NCBI GenBank assembly: GCA_949825045.1
Contig: OX463816.1
Location: 15,929,579 to 15,993,578, forward strand
Reading direction: 5' to 3'
Length of the DNA stretch: 64,000 bases
DNA from: Argyresthia goedartella
Taxonomy: Eukaryota; Arthropoda; Insecta; Lepidoptera; Argyresthiidae
The translations under genes were made by a program, and so were the position numbers. Every line of letters begins with the position of its first letter. The first letter of the stretch is position 1. The notes beneath the pieces are model-generated. The model made no database searches. It saw nothing but the letters and a program-made list of their open reading frames with translations, and had not been told where the DNA came from. Below are positions 33,555-45,868 of this stretch, one piece after another.

Positions 33555-33840
33555 TTACTGTAGATATTTACATAATAATAATAATAATATAATAATAATA
33601 CCTTGGACACTATTGACACACATTGAACTAGCCCCAAACTAGGATTCCCTGTATCTTGGGTACTAGACAACGATACACATACTTGTATAGATAAATATTA
33701 TACATAGATAGATAAAAAACCATGACTAGGGTACAAACATCCATTCTCATCAAACAAATATTTGCCCCCACCGGGACTCGAACCCGGGACCTTTGGATTC
33801 GTGGGCAGGGTAACTGCCGACTCGGCCATTCGGGTCGTCG
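33555..33840 (-). mobile_element. tRNA-derived SINE with ATT-repeat tail
   Basis: On the minus strand the head reads GACGACCCGAATGGCCGAGTCGG (A box TGGCCGAGTCGG) and later GGTTCGAGTCC, a perfect B box. The body continues with GCAAATATTTGTTTGATGAGAATGG-like sequence, as in a lepidopteran SINE group, and ends in a run of ATT repeats near 33570-33600. Confidence 0.82.
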
Positions 33841-34629
33841 ATATATACATATACATAGTAAACGTTATAGTAGGGAGCAGTCAAACATGGGAACTGTATC
33901 AAGTTATTTTCTTGACACTTAAAATCAAGCAAAATAATAGTGCAAAGCTTTGCCGTACAGCTCCGAGTACAACTTCAGCTACATACTCAGTTATCATAGT
34001 CGCCCGGAGTAAGCAAGCCCCGCCCGGTTCCAAGGACTTCATTCATAGGAACTTTAAAGTCTCCACTGCGCATGAGTAGCAGCGAATTAAATTTGCGAGA
34101 TTAAAAATTTTCGATTCCTGATTTAGTTTTACTGTCCATTTCCAAGAAGCGTTTGTTAAAAAGTATGAAAATTAAACTTGAATTTTGCAGGAAATATCAT
34201 TTCGATCAACTTGATATGCCATTATCCTAGATTTAAGTAGTAAAATTCACTTCAAACACTATTTATTTCGTGAAAACTCGCTCAAAATATCTAACGAGAA
34301 CAAAACACCATCCTTGACATTCATATATTTAAATAGTGTTGCCATGTTTGAACACGAAAAAAGGTCCTTAGTGTATAGGTAGCATGAAAATTTCCTTACT
34401 TTTTATTGTTTACGATCGAAAATTAACAATTGATAACGTTGATTAATTGGCAAATTAACATTATATCTATTGAGAGACATTGGACGGTTGAGTGGGCTAA
34501 ACTGTCTTGAATAAAAATATATTTTTTTCTCTGAAAGAAAATTTGGTTTTCGTTCTAGAAAGTCCACCTCAGATAAATATCAGACAGTGACAAACTTTAT
34601 CGCAGAAAGAGCACCAATGTCCAGGTTAG
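33841..34629. other. Unassigned AT-rich interval
   Basis: No gene recognised. Confidence 0.4.
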
Positions 34630-35640
34630 AGATGTTTAGGCATCTTTCTTGAACTGGCCAACTCATTTGACATGGTCGCGATCGCACTCCTTGTGAACAA
34701 ACTTGAATCTGTGGTTGTAAGGGGCAATCAGGTTATGCTTTTTTAAAGTTATTTGTCTGATAGAAGACAGAGTGTGCAGATAGGTGGTAAATAAAGTAAT
34801 ACCCATCCACTCAAAGGGGGCGTACCGTTGGGTTACATTCTTGGTCCAACTCTATTCCTGCTTAATATCAATGATCTTTGCAACCTTGAACTACCTTGTG
34901 GAAATATTGACACTGATTACACTGTTTTGCTTTTCAGAGGTGGAAACTGGGCGCAAGAATTCAACAATTCTCAACTTGGGTTACATTAGGTTTCATATTG
35001 GCTACGGAACAATATACTAACATTAAATGCAGATAAAACAAAATATATTATATTTTCAATATCTAGTTATACACACCCCTCTTGAAATTTCAAATTGTTT
35101 AGTCATGTTTGTCTAGCTAATAACAACTACAGCTCATATTATGCGTTGGAATGTACAAAAAGAATTAAATATCTTAGCGTAGATCTGCACCAGAAACTTA
35201 ATTTTAAGAAACATACACAAATAAGCGCAAAAGTTCGGAAAATAATAGACATTTTTAAGGGTCTTGGACATATTTGTTGGAGCTTTTGAAGAAAATATAT
35301 TTTGCTCTATGTCAATTCATAATTTCATAATTTCTTTATTGCACACAAAAGCAGTGTTTTTGTTATTGTGTCTCTTGTTAGGAAGGTGCAAATTAAACAA
35401 CTCTTATATCATTAGAACGTGCGCAACGTAAAGTTATAAAGGTGTTCTTTCAAACCTATAATATATCCTACTGTGGATCTGTATGATTTCTGTGATCTCT
35501 TAGCTATGCGGCAACTGTTTATTCATAGTATAATAATGAAACGACACAAAATAATTGAATACCAAGCTACAACAAAACTTCGAAAGGATATAGTCTGTTA
35601 AAGTATTTTAAGAAATATTTAGTTTATGCAGAGGTATCTT
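34630..35640 (+). pseudogene. Jockey-type LINE RT relic (second family)
   Basis: Readable pieces, with frame changes, are NSFDMVAIALLVNKLESV, LSDRRQSVQIGG, GVPLGYILGPTLFLLNINDL, WLRNNILTLNADKTKYI, KRIKYLSVDLHQKLNFKKH and, after a gap, LERAQRKVIKV. They are the palm-to-thumb blocks of an RT; the catalytic FADD region reads as decayed DTDYTVLLF. This family differs from the CR1-like copies elsewhere in the window. Confidence 0.78.
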
Positions 35641-36365
35641 AAATTCTTGGGTTCTTATCTATATAATACAATAAGTAAACAGGTAGAAATATATTCGAGA
35701 TATCTCTTTGACTGCAAGAAAATTATCTTAATCTGGTTGACATTCAATACATACGACGACACTAAAAAGTTTATTGAAGTTTTATCTTTTTAAACATATA
35801 TACACACCTCAGCCGTCACGCATACGTAACACTCTTCAACTTCTCTCCCTTTATTACCTTACACTATTCTTACACTTAACTAACACGCAAATTTTCAAGT
35901 TTTACTCTTTAATTTTTATTTTGTAACATGTATTTAGAAACTTTATCTGGGAAAACCTATTTCACTCATCCTAAAACATAGGGGAAACCCTTCCTTAGGT
36001 AGTAAAATGTGACTATAATACTGTTATTCGTATGTTATAACAGGTGCACTGTTTTTATTGCTGAGAAAAAAACTAATTCATTTCATTTCATAAACCAACT
36101 TATAACTTAGGCCATTATGACGAAAATGTTTATCTTAACATAAAAAATAATACTTATGACTTGAGGCATACAAAAGATAGTTTTTATCTTGATAACTATT
36201 GATTGTAAAATAATACTTATTACTTATATATGTATTGGCAACAAGCAAGTAATATAATGATCACAAAATATTTTTTTCTTACCCAAAATGGGTAAACGAT
36301 CACATTTTAATTTAATTTCAATGATTGTGCATTGATATTTACTTAGAAAAACAACTTATCGTTAT
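35641..36365. other. Unassigned AT-rich interval
   Basis: No gene recognised. Confidence 0.4.
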
Positions 36366-37017
36366 AACCCTTATTGTTCGACAGTAAGACTCGACCCCAG
36401 GTCGAGCCTGCATCAGCCGCATCCTAACACCTAGTGGTCCGACGGTTGCCCGCGATATTCACACACGAACTGCTTCACCAACCTGGTCGACGGTCAGCCT
36501 CAGATTCAGCTCGCACCATTACAATCATCTGTAGATGATAACACAGATGTAACTCAACCAACATCCAAGGAAACATTTTACCACGGCGGTCTTCATACAA
36601 ACTCTGTTTTGTGGAAAATTCCACTCTACACCGCCAACTACCGCCTTCACGTTATCTGCTGGCGACAGCAACAGGAACGTTGCAAAGCCTGCAATTTATT
36701 GGACATCCTCGGGCGCCTTGAATTAGCACCTACTTTCCTGCGCGCCGTCTGCCTGCACACATACTACCTGCGCGTGACACTACCGTGAGAATGAAACTCA
36801 AGATCTTCATCACCGTGTTCCTGTGAGTTAAAATTCAAAGTTTACATTAAGTGTTACAGTGATATTTTTAGAAGGGTTTACTATATATTTATGCTATTTT
36901 ACATTTTATATTTTTTTTACTTGTGTGTGATTTCTAATTTTTTACTACAATTATCTAACATTTATATTTCATTTCATTCAACATTTAATTTCTTGTCTAA
37001 CATAACAGTTCGATTAA

Positions 37018-37480
37018 TGTCGAAACTTAAATCTGAAACCCAAGACGTCAGTCTAATATCAGAAAAAAGTGAATCTTCAGCAAACCGCTGAATCTTCCCA
37101 CTCAACACCTGAAAAAACGTCTAAAACCAAAATGTCTGTCACTCTTGGTGTTCTCACTAAATTCATCAAAAGCGAGTCACTCCCAGCTTTTTTAACAAAC
37201 TGTGACAATGCCATGTCCCTAGCTACCCCCGAGCAACAAAACGAGCTCTGAAAATATATACTCTCTCAATTAGAGGGTAAGGCTCAAATAGCCTGTAGCT
37301 TAAAAAGCTCCACAAAATGGGAGGATATAAAAGCCTTTCTCAAATCAACTTTTGGGGAGAAAAACCACGCAATACACACATCTTTGGGTTGACTTGCAAA
37401 ATTGCAGACAACTTTTTTTAAAAGATGTCACCAAATATTCACTGCGTATTGAGTATACTAACTAGGATACAGTCCGACAT
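37018..37480 (+). pseudogene. gag: gag N-terminal region of errantivirus B
   Basis: Begins at an ATG (MSKLKSETQDVSLISEKSES) that copy A has lost, then a TGA, then the shared MSVTLGVLTKFIK segment (from 37132), NCDNAMSLATPEQQNEL, and further stops. It shows what the 5' end of this gag looks like, though damaged. Confidence 0.8.
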
Positions 37481-37672
37481 TCACTACAATTGCAAAGATT
37501 CCCAAGAACTTATTCGATACGAATTAGAAGATACTCTATTCCAATCTTTGAGACCTATACCAAAAAGGTGTCTCTACCACACATTTATTTACAAACTAGC
37601 CATTCTACGGAACCACTGTGTTTCCTACATTACATAACTACACTACATTAGGAACCTTTCAGATGGTAATTA

Positions 37673-39904
37673 TGTAATGGTACACAAGAGTCAGTTCATT
37701 TAATACTTCATTTTGCGTGACAGAGGGCTACCCCATCGCCGCACGGTGCACATTGAATACAAGAGTCGGTTCAGTTAACGCTTGGGTTATTGAGTGATTC
37801 GAAGTAAGTTGGCAAGAAAGGGGCTTGAGAAAGTGGTTGGTTCGAGGAAGAGAGGTCGCGTCAGGTTTTTTTGTCGCATTCCTGCGAAATGTGTAGGGAT
37901 CAGAGCCGATTTAGTTGCGCGCTGAATAAATTATGAATAACTAAATAATGGGAGGTTCTTATGGAACTATACGGAGAAAGCTAATGTGTTGACTGCAAAT
38001 ATACAATTGCGATTGATTGTTACGATGTGGTGAGTCTGACACCACGGGTTTGAATATCATTCTAGTGATCTTTGTCCTAGACGCTAGCGGTCGGGCAGGC
38101 TTAATTAATCGCAACCGCTTTTATAGCCAGCGATCGACAAATTTGGTGTATCGGCAATACCAAATGACTTGAGTGATAACCGATGGTTGATTATAGAAAC
38201 TATGCATACACAAAATTGTAGAACAGCGGGCGTGCATGGCATGGTTGATTGAAATTAGACCCTGTGTAGTTAAAGTTAAGAAGCTAGCGCTTGGGCAGAT
38301 TGTGTCACGCAAAGGAAGCCATCTTGGAGATGTGGGGCCTACAAATACGAGAACGTGGGTGGGGAAGTCATTCAGTCCCTAAGTCAAATCACTGTGGTAT
38401 ACGTGTCTTTCGGTAATCTGTACAGTTCGGCCTGCTGTTTTATGCGTCTGGAACTGGAGGATTTGTGATTGCGTGCTACAGTGGATTTTCGTGTGTGCCT
38501 GAAGCGCCGAGATATACCTCGGTTCCTATCCTTTAAATCAACCTACCCCAAATTCCAAAACTATCCTTGGGTCGTTAGATAAGAACTTGTAGGTAATTTG
38601 ATCTGAGTCTGAGTCTGGGCTTGGAGCGAACCTAATTTCCTTTTTCCTTCACCATAGGGTTCCTGGATTAGCTCTTAGGATATTCGCGAGTTAATCCTTT
38701 CCTCATTTCCTTCGTGTAGCGAGTTTTGAAATTCCCACTCACACAGTCGTTAACCATACAAACACATTCAAATCATACACAACCAACTTCGAGTGGTATC
38801 GATGATGGACGTAGTATAACACTAGGATTTTAGACTAGGCTAGACAGGAGTTTAGTTGCGGCTAAACCTAGGTGGTCAGGGCTTAGGGAGGCTGTTTGAT
38901 CGATGGGGTTCCGCGGATGAAAATAACCAATTCAGAACAAAGTATAAACGTTGTCCACTCAGATAACCTATCCTGTTGATATCTTTGACATTTGAGTGTT
39001 GTTGGGGACGCTCGAAGAGATCAAATTACAGTCTAAAGTTCATCGTTTAGGGACGGGTAGATTGGTTTGCCTTGCCTTGGATCGTTATGATTCAAGTTGC
39101 ATCTTTAAATTAAATGTAAATTTTGCTGGAGTTCTAACGTGTAGATTGTGTCACGCATTTATTTTGCTGGGCTCAGTCGAGGCGAGTTGAGGTTAACTAG
39201 GTGCATAAATCGGTATTTTCCGAAGTATGTAACTCATTGTGGAGAGGGTTAGATCTCCAAAAGCGCTAAAGAAAACGTTTCTATAACATCCAGCTCAAAT
39301 TGCGCAGAGATGAAGGTTTCAAAACGTTACGGACCTTTTGAGAAAACCGCTAGTTCAGACCCATTTCGGAAAATCAAATCGCAATTGTGTAAAACTGGTC
39401 TATTTGGATCGTTATTGCCGTGAACTAATTATATAATTGGAGCCACTAAAGCCGCTACTAGCGAGCACATGAAATATCATTGAGTACTCACGTCGTAATA
39501 CTACGACGGATATCCATACGATATCCCAAACAAATATAATAAATTGTGGTCGACCACTTAAAAAGAAGCTCCAAGCGCCCATATATACAAAAAAATAAAT
39601 GGTACCATTACACAAAAGATAACAAAGATCGATCTGGCGCAAAACACCGCTAACTGATGCGAAATACCGGCTTGCGGGCATACATGCTTTCTCTGTTTAA
39701 CTTGAAACTCTAACTTCCTGAACCAATCTTCCGTTCGACTATTGTACGCCTACTGAACTTTTCAACAAACGAGAAATTCAGACTTATCATTCTTAACTTG
39801 CAATTTTCACAGCTGAATCGGGACATCTAAGTTGGGGGTAGATAGAATAGACGATCTTAGCTTCTGATAGCGGTGGCTCGACCTTAGCTATTTATGCCGT
39901 TACA
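37673..39904 (+). mobile_element. Solo LTR, 2,232 bp, family L (copy 1)
   Basis: Starts TGTAATGGTACAC and ends ATGCCGTTACA, so TGTAAtGG mirrors CCgTTACA. It is flanked on both sides by ATTA, and joining the flanks restores errantivirus protease sequence (compare 6870-6900). It aligns along its whole length with 41493-43698 and, reversed, with 63289-64000. No open frame of note is inside, so it is an LTR rather than an internal region. 2.2 kb is long for an insect LTR. Confidence 0.85.
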
Positions 39905-40320
39905 ATTAGCATACCCCAAGAATCATTGAATTAAAAATTTCATGTCACAAGCGATTATGTCAGTTTGGAATACTATGACGGAATCATCGTGTGATTCCGT
40001 CATAGTATTCCAGTGATTTCCTTTGTAATTTCAAAGTAAAAATTTACTACCACTTAAAAACTTTGCTAATTAAAGGCCAATCTCTACCTATTGTTTATAA
40101 TCAGCCAACTGACATTATCCCGGCCCGCTCTGAGGCGCGGTTATCGAATGCGCTGTATCAAATTACTCGCCCGAGCTTTATCAAAACAATGTACCCCTTT
40201 TTCTAGATCATGTCATGTGTTTATGTTGCTAATTTCATCGTCTCAATTAAATCTTATGCAAAAGTTAATGTCTCTGTTTTAAACACCACTGACTCAAGTA
40301 TAGAAGTCAAAGACTATTTA
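39905..40320 (+). pseudogene. pol: Protease-region fragment of errantivirus B
   Basis: Matches the reverse complement of about 6500-6880. It includes GGAATACTATGACGGAATCA followed by its own inverted copy (39966-40012), which is not in copy A. Stops and frameshifts throughout. Confidence 0.8.
39966..40012. repeat. Inverted duplication, 21-bp perfect arms, 5-bp loop
   Basis: Left arm TGGAATACTATGACGGAATCA at 39966-39986, loop TCGTG, then the exact reverse complement. Copy A has only the left arm followed by GC and then AGTGATTTC, so the right arm is an insertion copied from the left. Confidence 0.95.
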
Positions 40321-40568
40321 TGTAAACTACCTTAGTTATTCGCGCTCATTAAGCCTTCCGATAATTACATTGCTCTAAGTGACGACAGATTGCACAATGC
40401 TATGTTGGAAAGTGTAGATAAGTGTAAGAAAATTAATTATAACTACTCCATTTGTAAACTTGTCTCAATATTTTCAAGTAATGGTAATCGGAATTGTGAA
40501 TCGAAACTCCTCACGGAGGTGACAATGTCCTTGCCTCTTCAATGTAATGCTAAACTGTTATTTTGACA

Positions 40569-41307
40569 AATATGTAAGTCGACCTACATACGTTGGGAGA
40601 TGCTAGCACGGATCAAAACCAACCATTGTTACTATGAAACACCCTACCCGAAAATTTGCCGTTTTCGAGATAGTAAAGATTTTCGAGGAAAAATCCCACT
40701 TTTTAACATATTTCGCTCCAATTTTCCTAATCTAGGTGATTAAGTCCAGGTTTTTTGCTGGTATTAGGTAAAAATAGGGTTAATTTAAATTTTTAGCAAA
40801 AAAAACCTATAATACAGGCTTATGGTGAAAACCGAATATCGCATGTTTACTTAATGGGTTGACTTTGAAGCAGTGTCACCAACAAAAAAACTAGTAACTG
40901 TTTGTGCAAACAAAACCTAAAACATTTGAAATTTTCTAGCTATTCAATGAGGTACAAAAGTCAAATAAAATGTTTATTATTCTTGGGAAAATTTGGCGAC
41001 AATGTAGATAGGGTAGCGGACTCTAAGATGACCGGTGATTTAAAAAAAGGGTTTTAAGATGTTGTAAGGGCAAAATTATTTTATTTTTATCGCCCGATGT
41101 CCAAAAGGGGGTGCTATAAGTTTGAAGCGTCTGTCAGTCTGTCGGTCTGTCTGTCTGTATGCCTGTCCGTGGCACTCTAGAAGTCAAACAGGTGGAAGAA
41201 TTTTGATGCCGTTTTCTGTAAATAAAAGTAGACATCTCTGCGGTGGTTCTTAGATAAGTTTTGTTAAGATACAATAAGTCAGGGGGGGGGGGGGTATTAT
41301 CTTTACA
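40569..41307. other. Unassigned interval with simple repeats
   Basis: No gene recognised. A GTCT-rich run lies at 41127-41165 and a 13-base G run near 41282. Confidence 0.5.
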
Positions 41308-43975
41308 ACTCATGTTCAGCATGACCACCCATGTTCCTAATACAATTTCGTAACCTAGTTCTGAATTCATTTTTGACTGCTCTGGTTGTGAGCTGCCTTC
41401 TGATTTATTCAGATGCGTCAATAATCCTTTGTTTCAAAATGTCTACATTTGCGACAGGATGACCATCTTGGTACACGATACTCTTCATGTGTTGTAATGG
41501 TACACGAGGTTCGGTACATTTGATACTTCATTCTGCGTGGTAGAGAGCTAGCCCAACGCCGCGCTGGTTTGAATACGAGAATCGGTTCAGATAACGTTTG
41601 GGGGTTTTGCGTAGTTTACTGGCAAAGTTTGCAAAAAAAAAAAGACGCGTGGGTTCATTCGTGGAATTTCAGTTCAGGTCAAGTTTTTTTGTCGCATTCC
41701 TGCGAGATGTGTAGAGATCAGAGCCGATTTGGCTGCGCGTTGAATAAAATTATGAATAACTAAATAATGAAAGGTTATTATGGAACGATACGGAGAAAGC
41801 TATTATGTTGATTGCAAATACACAATTGCGATTGAGGTATGATATGGAGAGTCTGACACCGCTAGTTTGGATAGCAATCTAGTGGTCTTTGCCACGCGCC
41901 CTAGCGGTCGGGTATGCTTAATTAATCGCAACAAGCTTTTATTGGTCAGCGATCAACAGATTCTGTGTATCGGCAGTACCAAATGATTTGAGTGATCACC
42001 TACGGTTGATCATAGTGAATATGCGTACACACAATTTGTAGAACGGCGGATCTGCATGGCATGGTTGAAATTAGACCCTGTGTAGTTAGTGATAAGAAGC
42101 TTCGCTTGGGCAGAGCGTATTCGCAAGGGACGCCTATAAATACGAGAGTTTGAGAGGGGAGGGCATTCAGTCTCAGCGTCTAGCTACTGTGACATTCGTC
42201 TTCACGAGTTCTAAACAGTTTTGTCTGCCGTGTTACGCGTCAGAACTATACGAATTTGTGATTGCGGAGTTTCAGTGGGTTTTCGTGAGTGTCTGAAGCG
42301 CCGAGAGATACCTCGGTTCCTACTTTTATATCAACCTACCCCTAATTCCAAAAATATCCTTGGGTCGTTAGAAAAGAACTTGTAAGTCAATTATTCTGAG
42401 TCTGAGTCTGGGCTTGGAGCGACCCTAAATTCCTTTTTCCTTCACCATAGGGTTCCTGGATTGGCTCTTAGGATATTCGCGGGCTAATCCTCTCCTCATT
42501 CCTTCGAGTAGCGAGTTTTGTAATTCCCACACACACAGTCGTTAAACATTCAAGCACATTCAAATCAAACTCAACCATTTTCGAGTGGTGTCGATAATGG
42601 ACGTGGTATAACACTAGGAATTTAGACTAGGCTAGACAGGAGTTTAGTTGCGGCTAAACCTAGGTTGGCAGGGCATAGGGAGACTGTTTGATCGATGAGG
42701 TTCCGCGGATGGAAATAACAAATTCAGAACAAAGTTAAACCGGTGTCAACACAGATAACATATCCTGTTGATATTTTGACATTTGAGTGTTGTCGGGGAC
42801 GCGCGAAGAGATCAATTTACAGTCTAAAGTTCATTGTTTAGGTCCGGGTAGGTGTTTTGCATTGCCTTGGGTCAGATTGGATTCAAGTTGCATTTTTAAA
42901 TTAAATGTAAATTCGCAGGAGATCTAATGTGTAAGCTGAGTCGGTATATATGATTAGGCTCAGCCCAGGACGTGCTGCGGCTAGTGGAATTCATAGTTCG
43001 GTATTTTTCGAACTATGCACTTCGCTATGGTGTGGGTTAGATCTCCTAAAACAAAAATGCTTGCGTTTCGATAACATCCAGCTCAAATTGCGCAGAGTTG
43101 AAGGTTTCAAAACGTTACGGACCTTTTGAGGTAACCGCTAGTTCAGAACCCATTTCGGAACTCAAATCGCAATTGTGTAAACCGGTCTTTTCGGATCGTT
43201 ATTGCCGTGAACCAAATATATAATTGGAACCACCACAAGCCGCTACTAGCGAGCACATGAAATATCATTGAGTACTCACGTCGTAAAACTACGACGGATA
43301 TCTATACGATATCACAAACAAATATTATAAACTGTGGTCGATCACTAAAACTAAAACAAAAGATGTTCCAATGCGCTCATATATACAAAAACCAGATGGT
43401 GCCATCACATAAAATATAACAACGATCGTTCTGGCGCAATACACCGCTGACTGATGTGAATTACCGGCTCGCGGACATATATGCTTTCTCTGTCTAACTT
43501 GAAACTGTAACTTCCTGAACCAAACTTCGTTCGACTATTGTACGCCTAACGGATTTCTCGACGAACGAGAAATTCAGACTTATCATTCTTACTTACAAAA
43601 CTTACAGCTGTATCGGGTCCTCTCATTTTGGGATAGATAGAATAGACGATCATAGCTACTGATAGCGGCGGCTCCGACCTTAGCCTGGTGCCGGTACAGT
43701 GTCCCCATAAGTAATAATCCATCGGGGTTAGGTCTGGACACCTTGCAGGCCATGGTAGTGGACCTCCTCTCCCGATCCATCTGTCTGGGAAATTTTAATT
43801 CAGCCAATCCCGGACGCCCCTAAAGTAGTGAGCTGGACAGCCGTCGTGTTGATACCACATGTCTCTTATCAGTGCGAGCGGTAAATCATCTAATAAATCA
43901 TGTAATTCCGTTATCAAAAATTTCTGGTACCTTTCACCATTCAAATTTTGAGGCAAGAATTACCCAACAAAATAT
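41308..43975 (-). pseudogene. Mariner-superfamily transposase C-terminal half, split by solo LTR
   Basis: The upstream part (43975-43699) reads LNGERYQKFL, ELHDLLDDLPLALIRDMWY, HDGCPAHYFRGVRDWL (second catalytic Asp) and PDLTPMDYYLWGH (third Asp). The downstream part (41492-41308) continues HMKSIVYQDGHPV, VDILKQRIIDASE and NCIRNMGGHAEHEL, then a stop at the natural end. The two halves meet exactly at the duplicated ACAC when the LTR is removed. There are stops after RDWLN and after DASE. The N-terminal half is missing; a LINE abuts near 43960. Confidence 0.88.
41493..43698 (+). mobile_element. Solo LTR, 2,206 bp, family L (copy 2)
   Basis: TGTAATGGTACAC to GCCGGTACA, flanked by GTGT on both sides (41489-41492 and 43699-43702). 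The insertion splits a transposase codon run that reads on when it is removed. It differs from copy 1 by many substitutions and small indels, so these are independent insertions of an old family. Confidence 0.87.
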
Positions 43976-45868
43976 GCAGGGGCTACCTGGCAAAAACATG
44001 TATCACAATTATTTCTTAATAATTCTGAGGCCGATGTTAATTATATGACAAAACAGTGATTTAAAAAAATATGATGTCTTTAAACATAAATAATTCCAAA
44101 TTTTTCAGTTGTATAAAGTTGTTAAATCTTAGTTAAAAAATATATAAAGGTGAAACAACGGAAGGATAGTCTTGAACTTATTGTAGAAAGACAAATACAG
44201 CTATCCTATGTTGAGTATGATAGTCATAATATTGTTTGATTCTACAGACCTCCCAGGGATGAAAAAAGCCATGAAAATTTGAAATATTTGAGAAAATTAT
44301 GGAGGAATACCTCACTAAATTATATAATAACAGAAAAAGTTTGATTACTTGCGGCGATCCTAATGTAGATTTGCTTGTGGTTACAACAATGAAACAACGA
44401 TTAATGACTTTATTTAAAAAAAAATATGTCGTGTATTACACCTACCAGCCGAACTTGCAAAGACAACTTTTTTTTTAGCGATTATGCATTCACAAGTTAA
44501 AATCTAATTAACTGTTTACCTTCCGATCACCGCGGACAATCAGTTTCATTCCCAATTACTAGAAAGGATTAGATATATATTTAATAAATATGTTGATGAT
44601 GGAGCTTTCCCAGACCTCATGAAACACAGTAAACTTATACCTCTGTTCCAGTCGGGAGACAAGGGTGATCCGTCAAATTTTAGACCAATATCGGTTCTTC
44701 CAGCACTAAGTCAAATTTTTGAAAAATATTATACTCAATCAAATGCTCTCACACTTCAACCGTACAAAACAACTCCACGCCAAGCAATACGGTTTCACTA
44801 GGAGTAAATCGACTACGGATGCAGGTATTACCCTTATATCTCATATTTATTCTGCATGGGAAGCCGCATAGGATGCTATCGGTGTTTTTTGCGATCTGTC
44901 GAAGGCATTTGATTGTGTTGATCATGACACGTTACTAATGAAATTAAATCATTACGGAGTTAGAAATAAAGCGTTTGATCTACTAAGATCGTACCTAAGC
45001 AATAGAATCCAAAAGGCAGAAGTCAACGGCGTAAAATCTGATGGATCGGGGGTAAAAATTGGCGTTCCACAAGGTTCCATATTAGGTCCTTTCTTATTCC
45101 TGGTATATATTAATGATCTGCCTTTCATGGTGGAGAAATTAACTGACATAGTGTTGTTTGCTGATTGATACTTCAATGGTCTTCAAAATTGAAAGACAAA
45201 AAGGAGATTTTGATGATGTTAATGGTGTATTGTCTTTAACCTTGAATTGGTTCACAGTTAATAATTTATTGTTAAACGCTGGTAAAACCAAGTGTATCAA
45301 ATTCTCACTTCCAAATGTCAGGCAAGTTGAGACCAGTTTGGTGTTAGACAACAGCACGTTAGAATTGGTAAATGATACGAAGTTTCTTGGAATAACCATT
45401 GATAGCAAATTGCAGTGGGGACCCCACATAGATAAATTGGCTGGTAAATTAAGTTCTGCGGCTTACGCTGTTAGGAATATCAGACAAAGCACAGATGTGG
45501 CTACATCTAGGCTAGTATATTTTAGTTACTTTCATAGTGTGATGTCCTATGGTATCTTGTTGTGGGGGAAAGCAGCGGATATTCAAACTATTTTTATTTT
45601 ACAGAAAAGAGCTATTCGAGCAATTTATAATTTAAAACGAACAGACTCCTTAAGAGAGCTTTTTAAAGAAATTGACATACTAACAGTAGCTAGTCAATTT
45701 ATTTTCGAAAATATAATGTATGTACGCAAGAACCTTACAACATTTTCCAAAATTAGCGAAAGCTGTAATGTTAACCTAAGAAATAATCACAGACTATGTG
45801 CGCCCCATTTTAGACTCGCGAAGGTTAGCAATTCTTTCAAAGGTCAGTGCATTCTCTACTACAGTCTG
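43960..45868 (+). pseudogene. CR1-like LINE, plus-strand copy (endonuclease trace, RT)
   Basis: 43960-44540 is a decayed endonuclease region. 44600-45868 is a much better RT: HSKLIPLFQSGDKGDPSNFRPIS, CDLSKAFDCVDHDTL, YLSNRIQKAEVNG, GVPQGSILGPFLFLVYINDL, then LFAD with the rest of the catalytic FADD lost by a frame change near 45165, and TKCIKFSLPNVRQVE, FLGITIDSKLQWGPHIDKL, RLVYFSYFHSVMSYGILLWG. It ends in RLAKVSNSFKGQC, where it runs into the opposite-strand copy at 45868. A ~1-kb deletion separates endonuclease and RT. Confidence 0.88.

Larger units (their letters stand above)
36366..40568 (+). mobile_element. Errantivirus copy B, deleted, split by a solo LTR
   Basis: A plus-strand relative of the 419-9581 element. 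36380-36800 matches its leader, 37018-37480 its gag start, 37560-37672 and 39905-40320 the protease region, and 40330-40568 part of env. RT, RNase H and integrase are deleted, and the 5' LTR is reduced to a possible 14-bp trace near 36366. A 2.2-kb solo LTR lies within the protease region. Confidence 0.88.

Noticed and set aside
33764..33836. A tRNA gene on the minus strand
   Set aside because: A and B boxes are good, but the acceptor stem does not close and the sequence continues into a SINE body and tail.
40569..41165. Possible gene near the GTCT repeat
   Set aside because: No frame longer than ~60 codons and only simple-sequence features.
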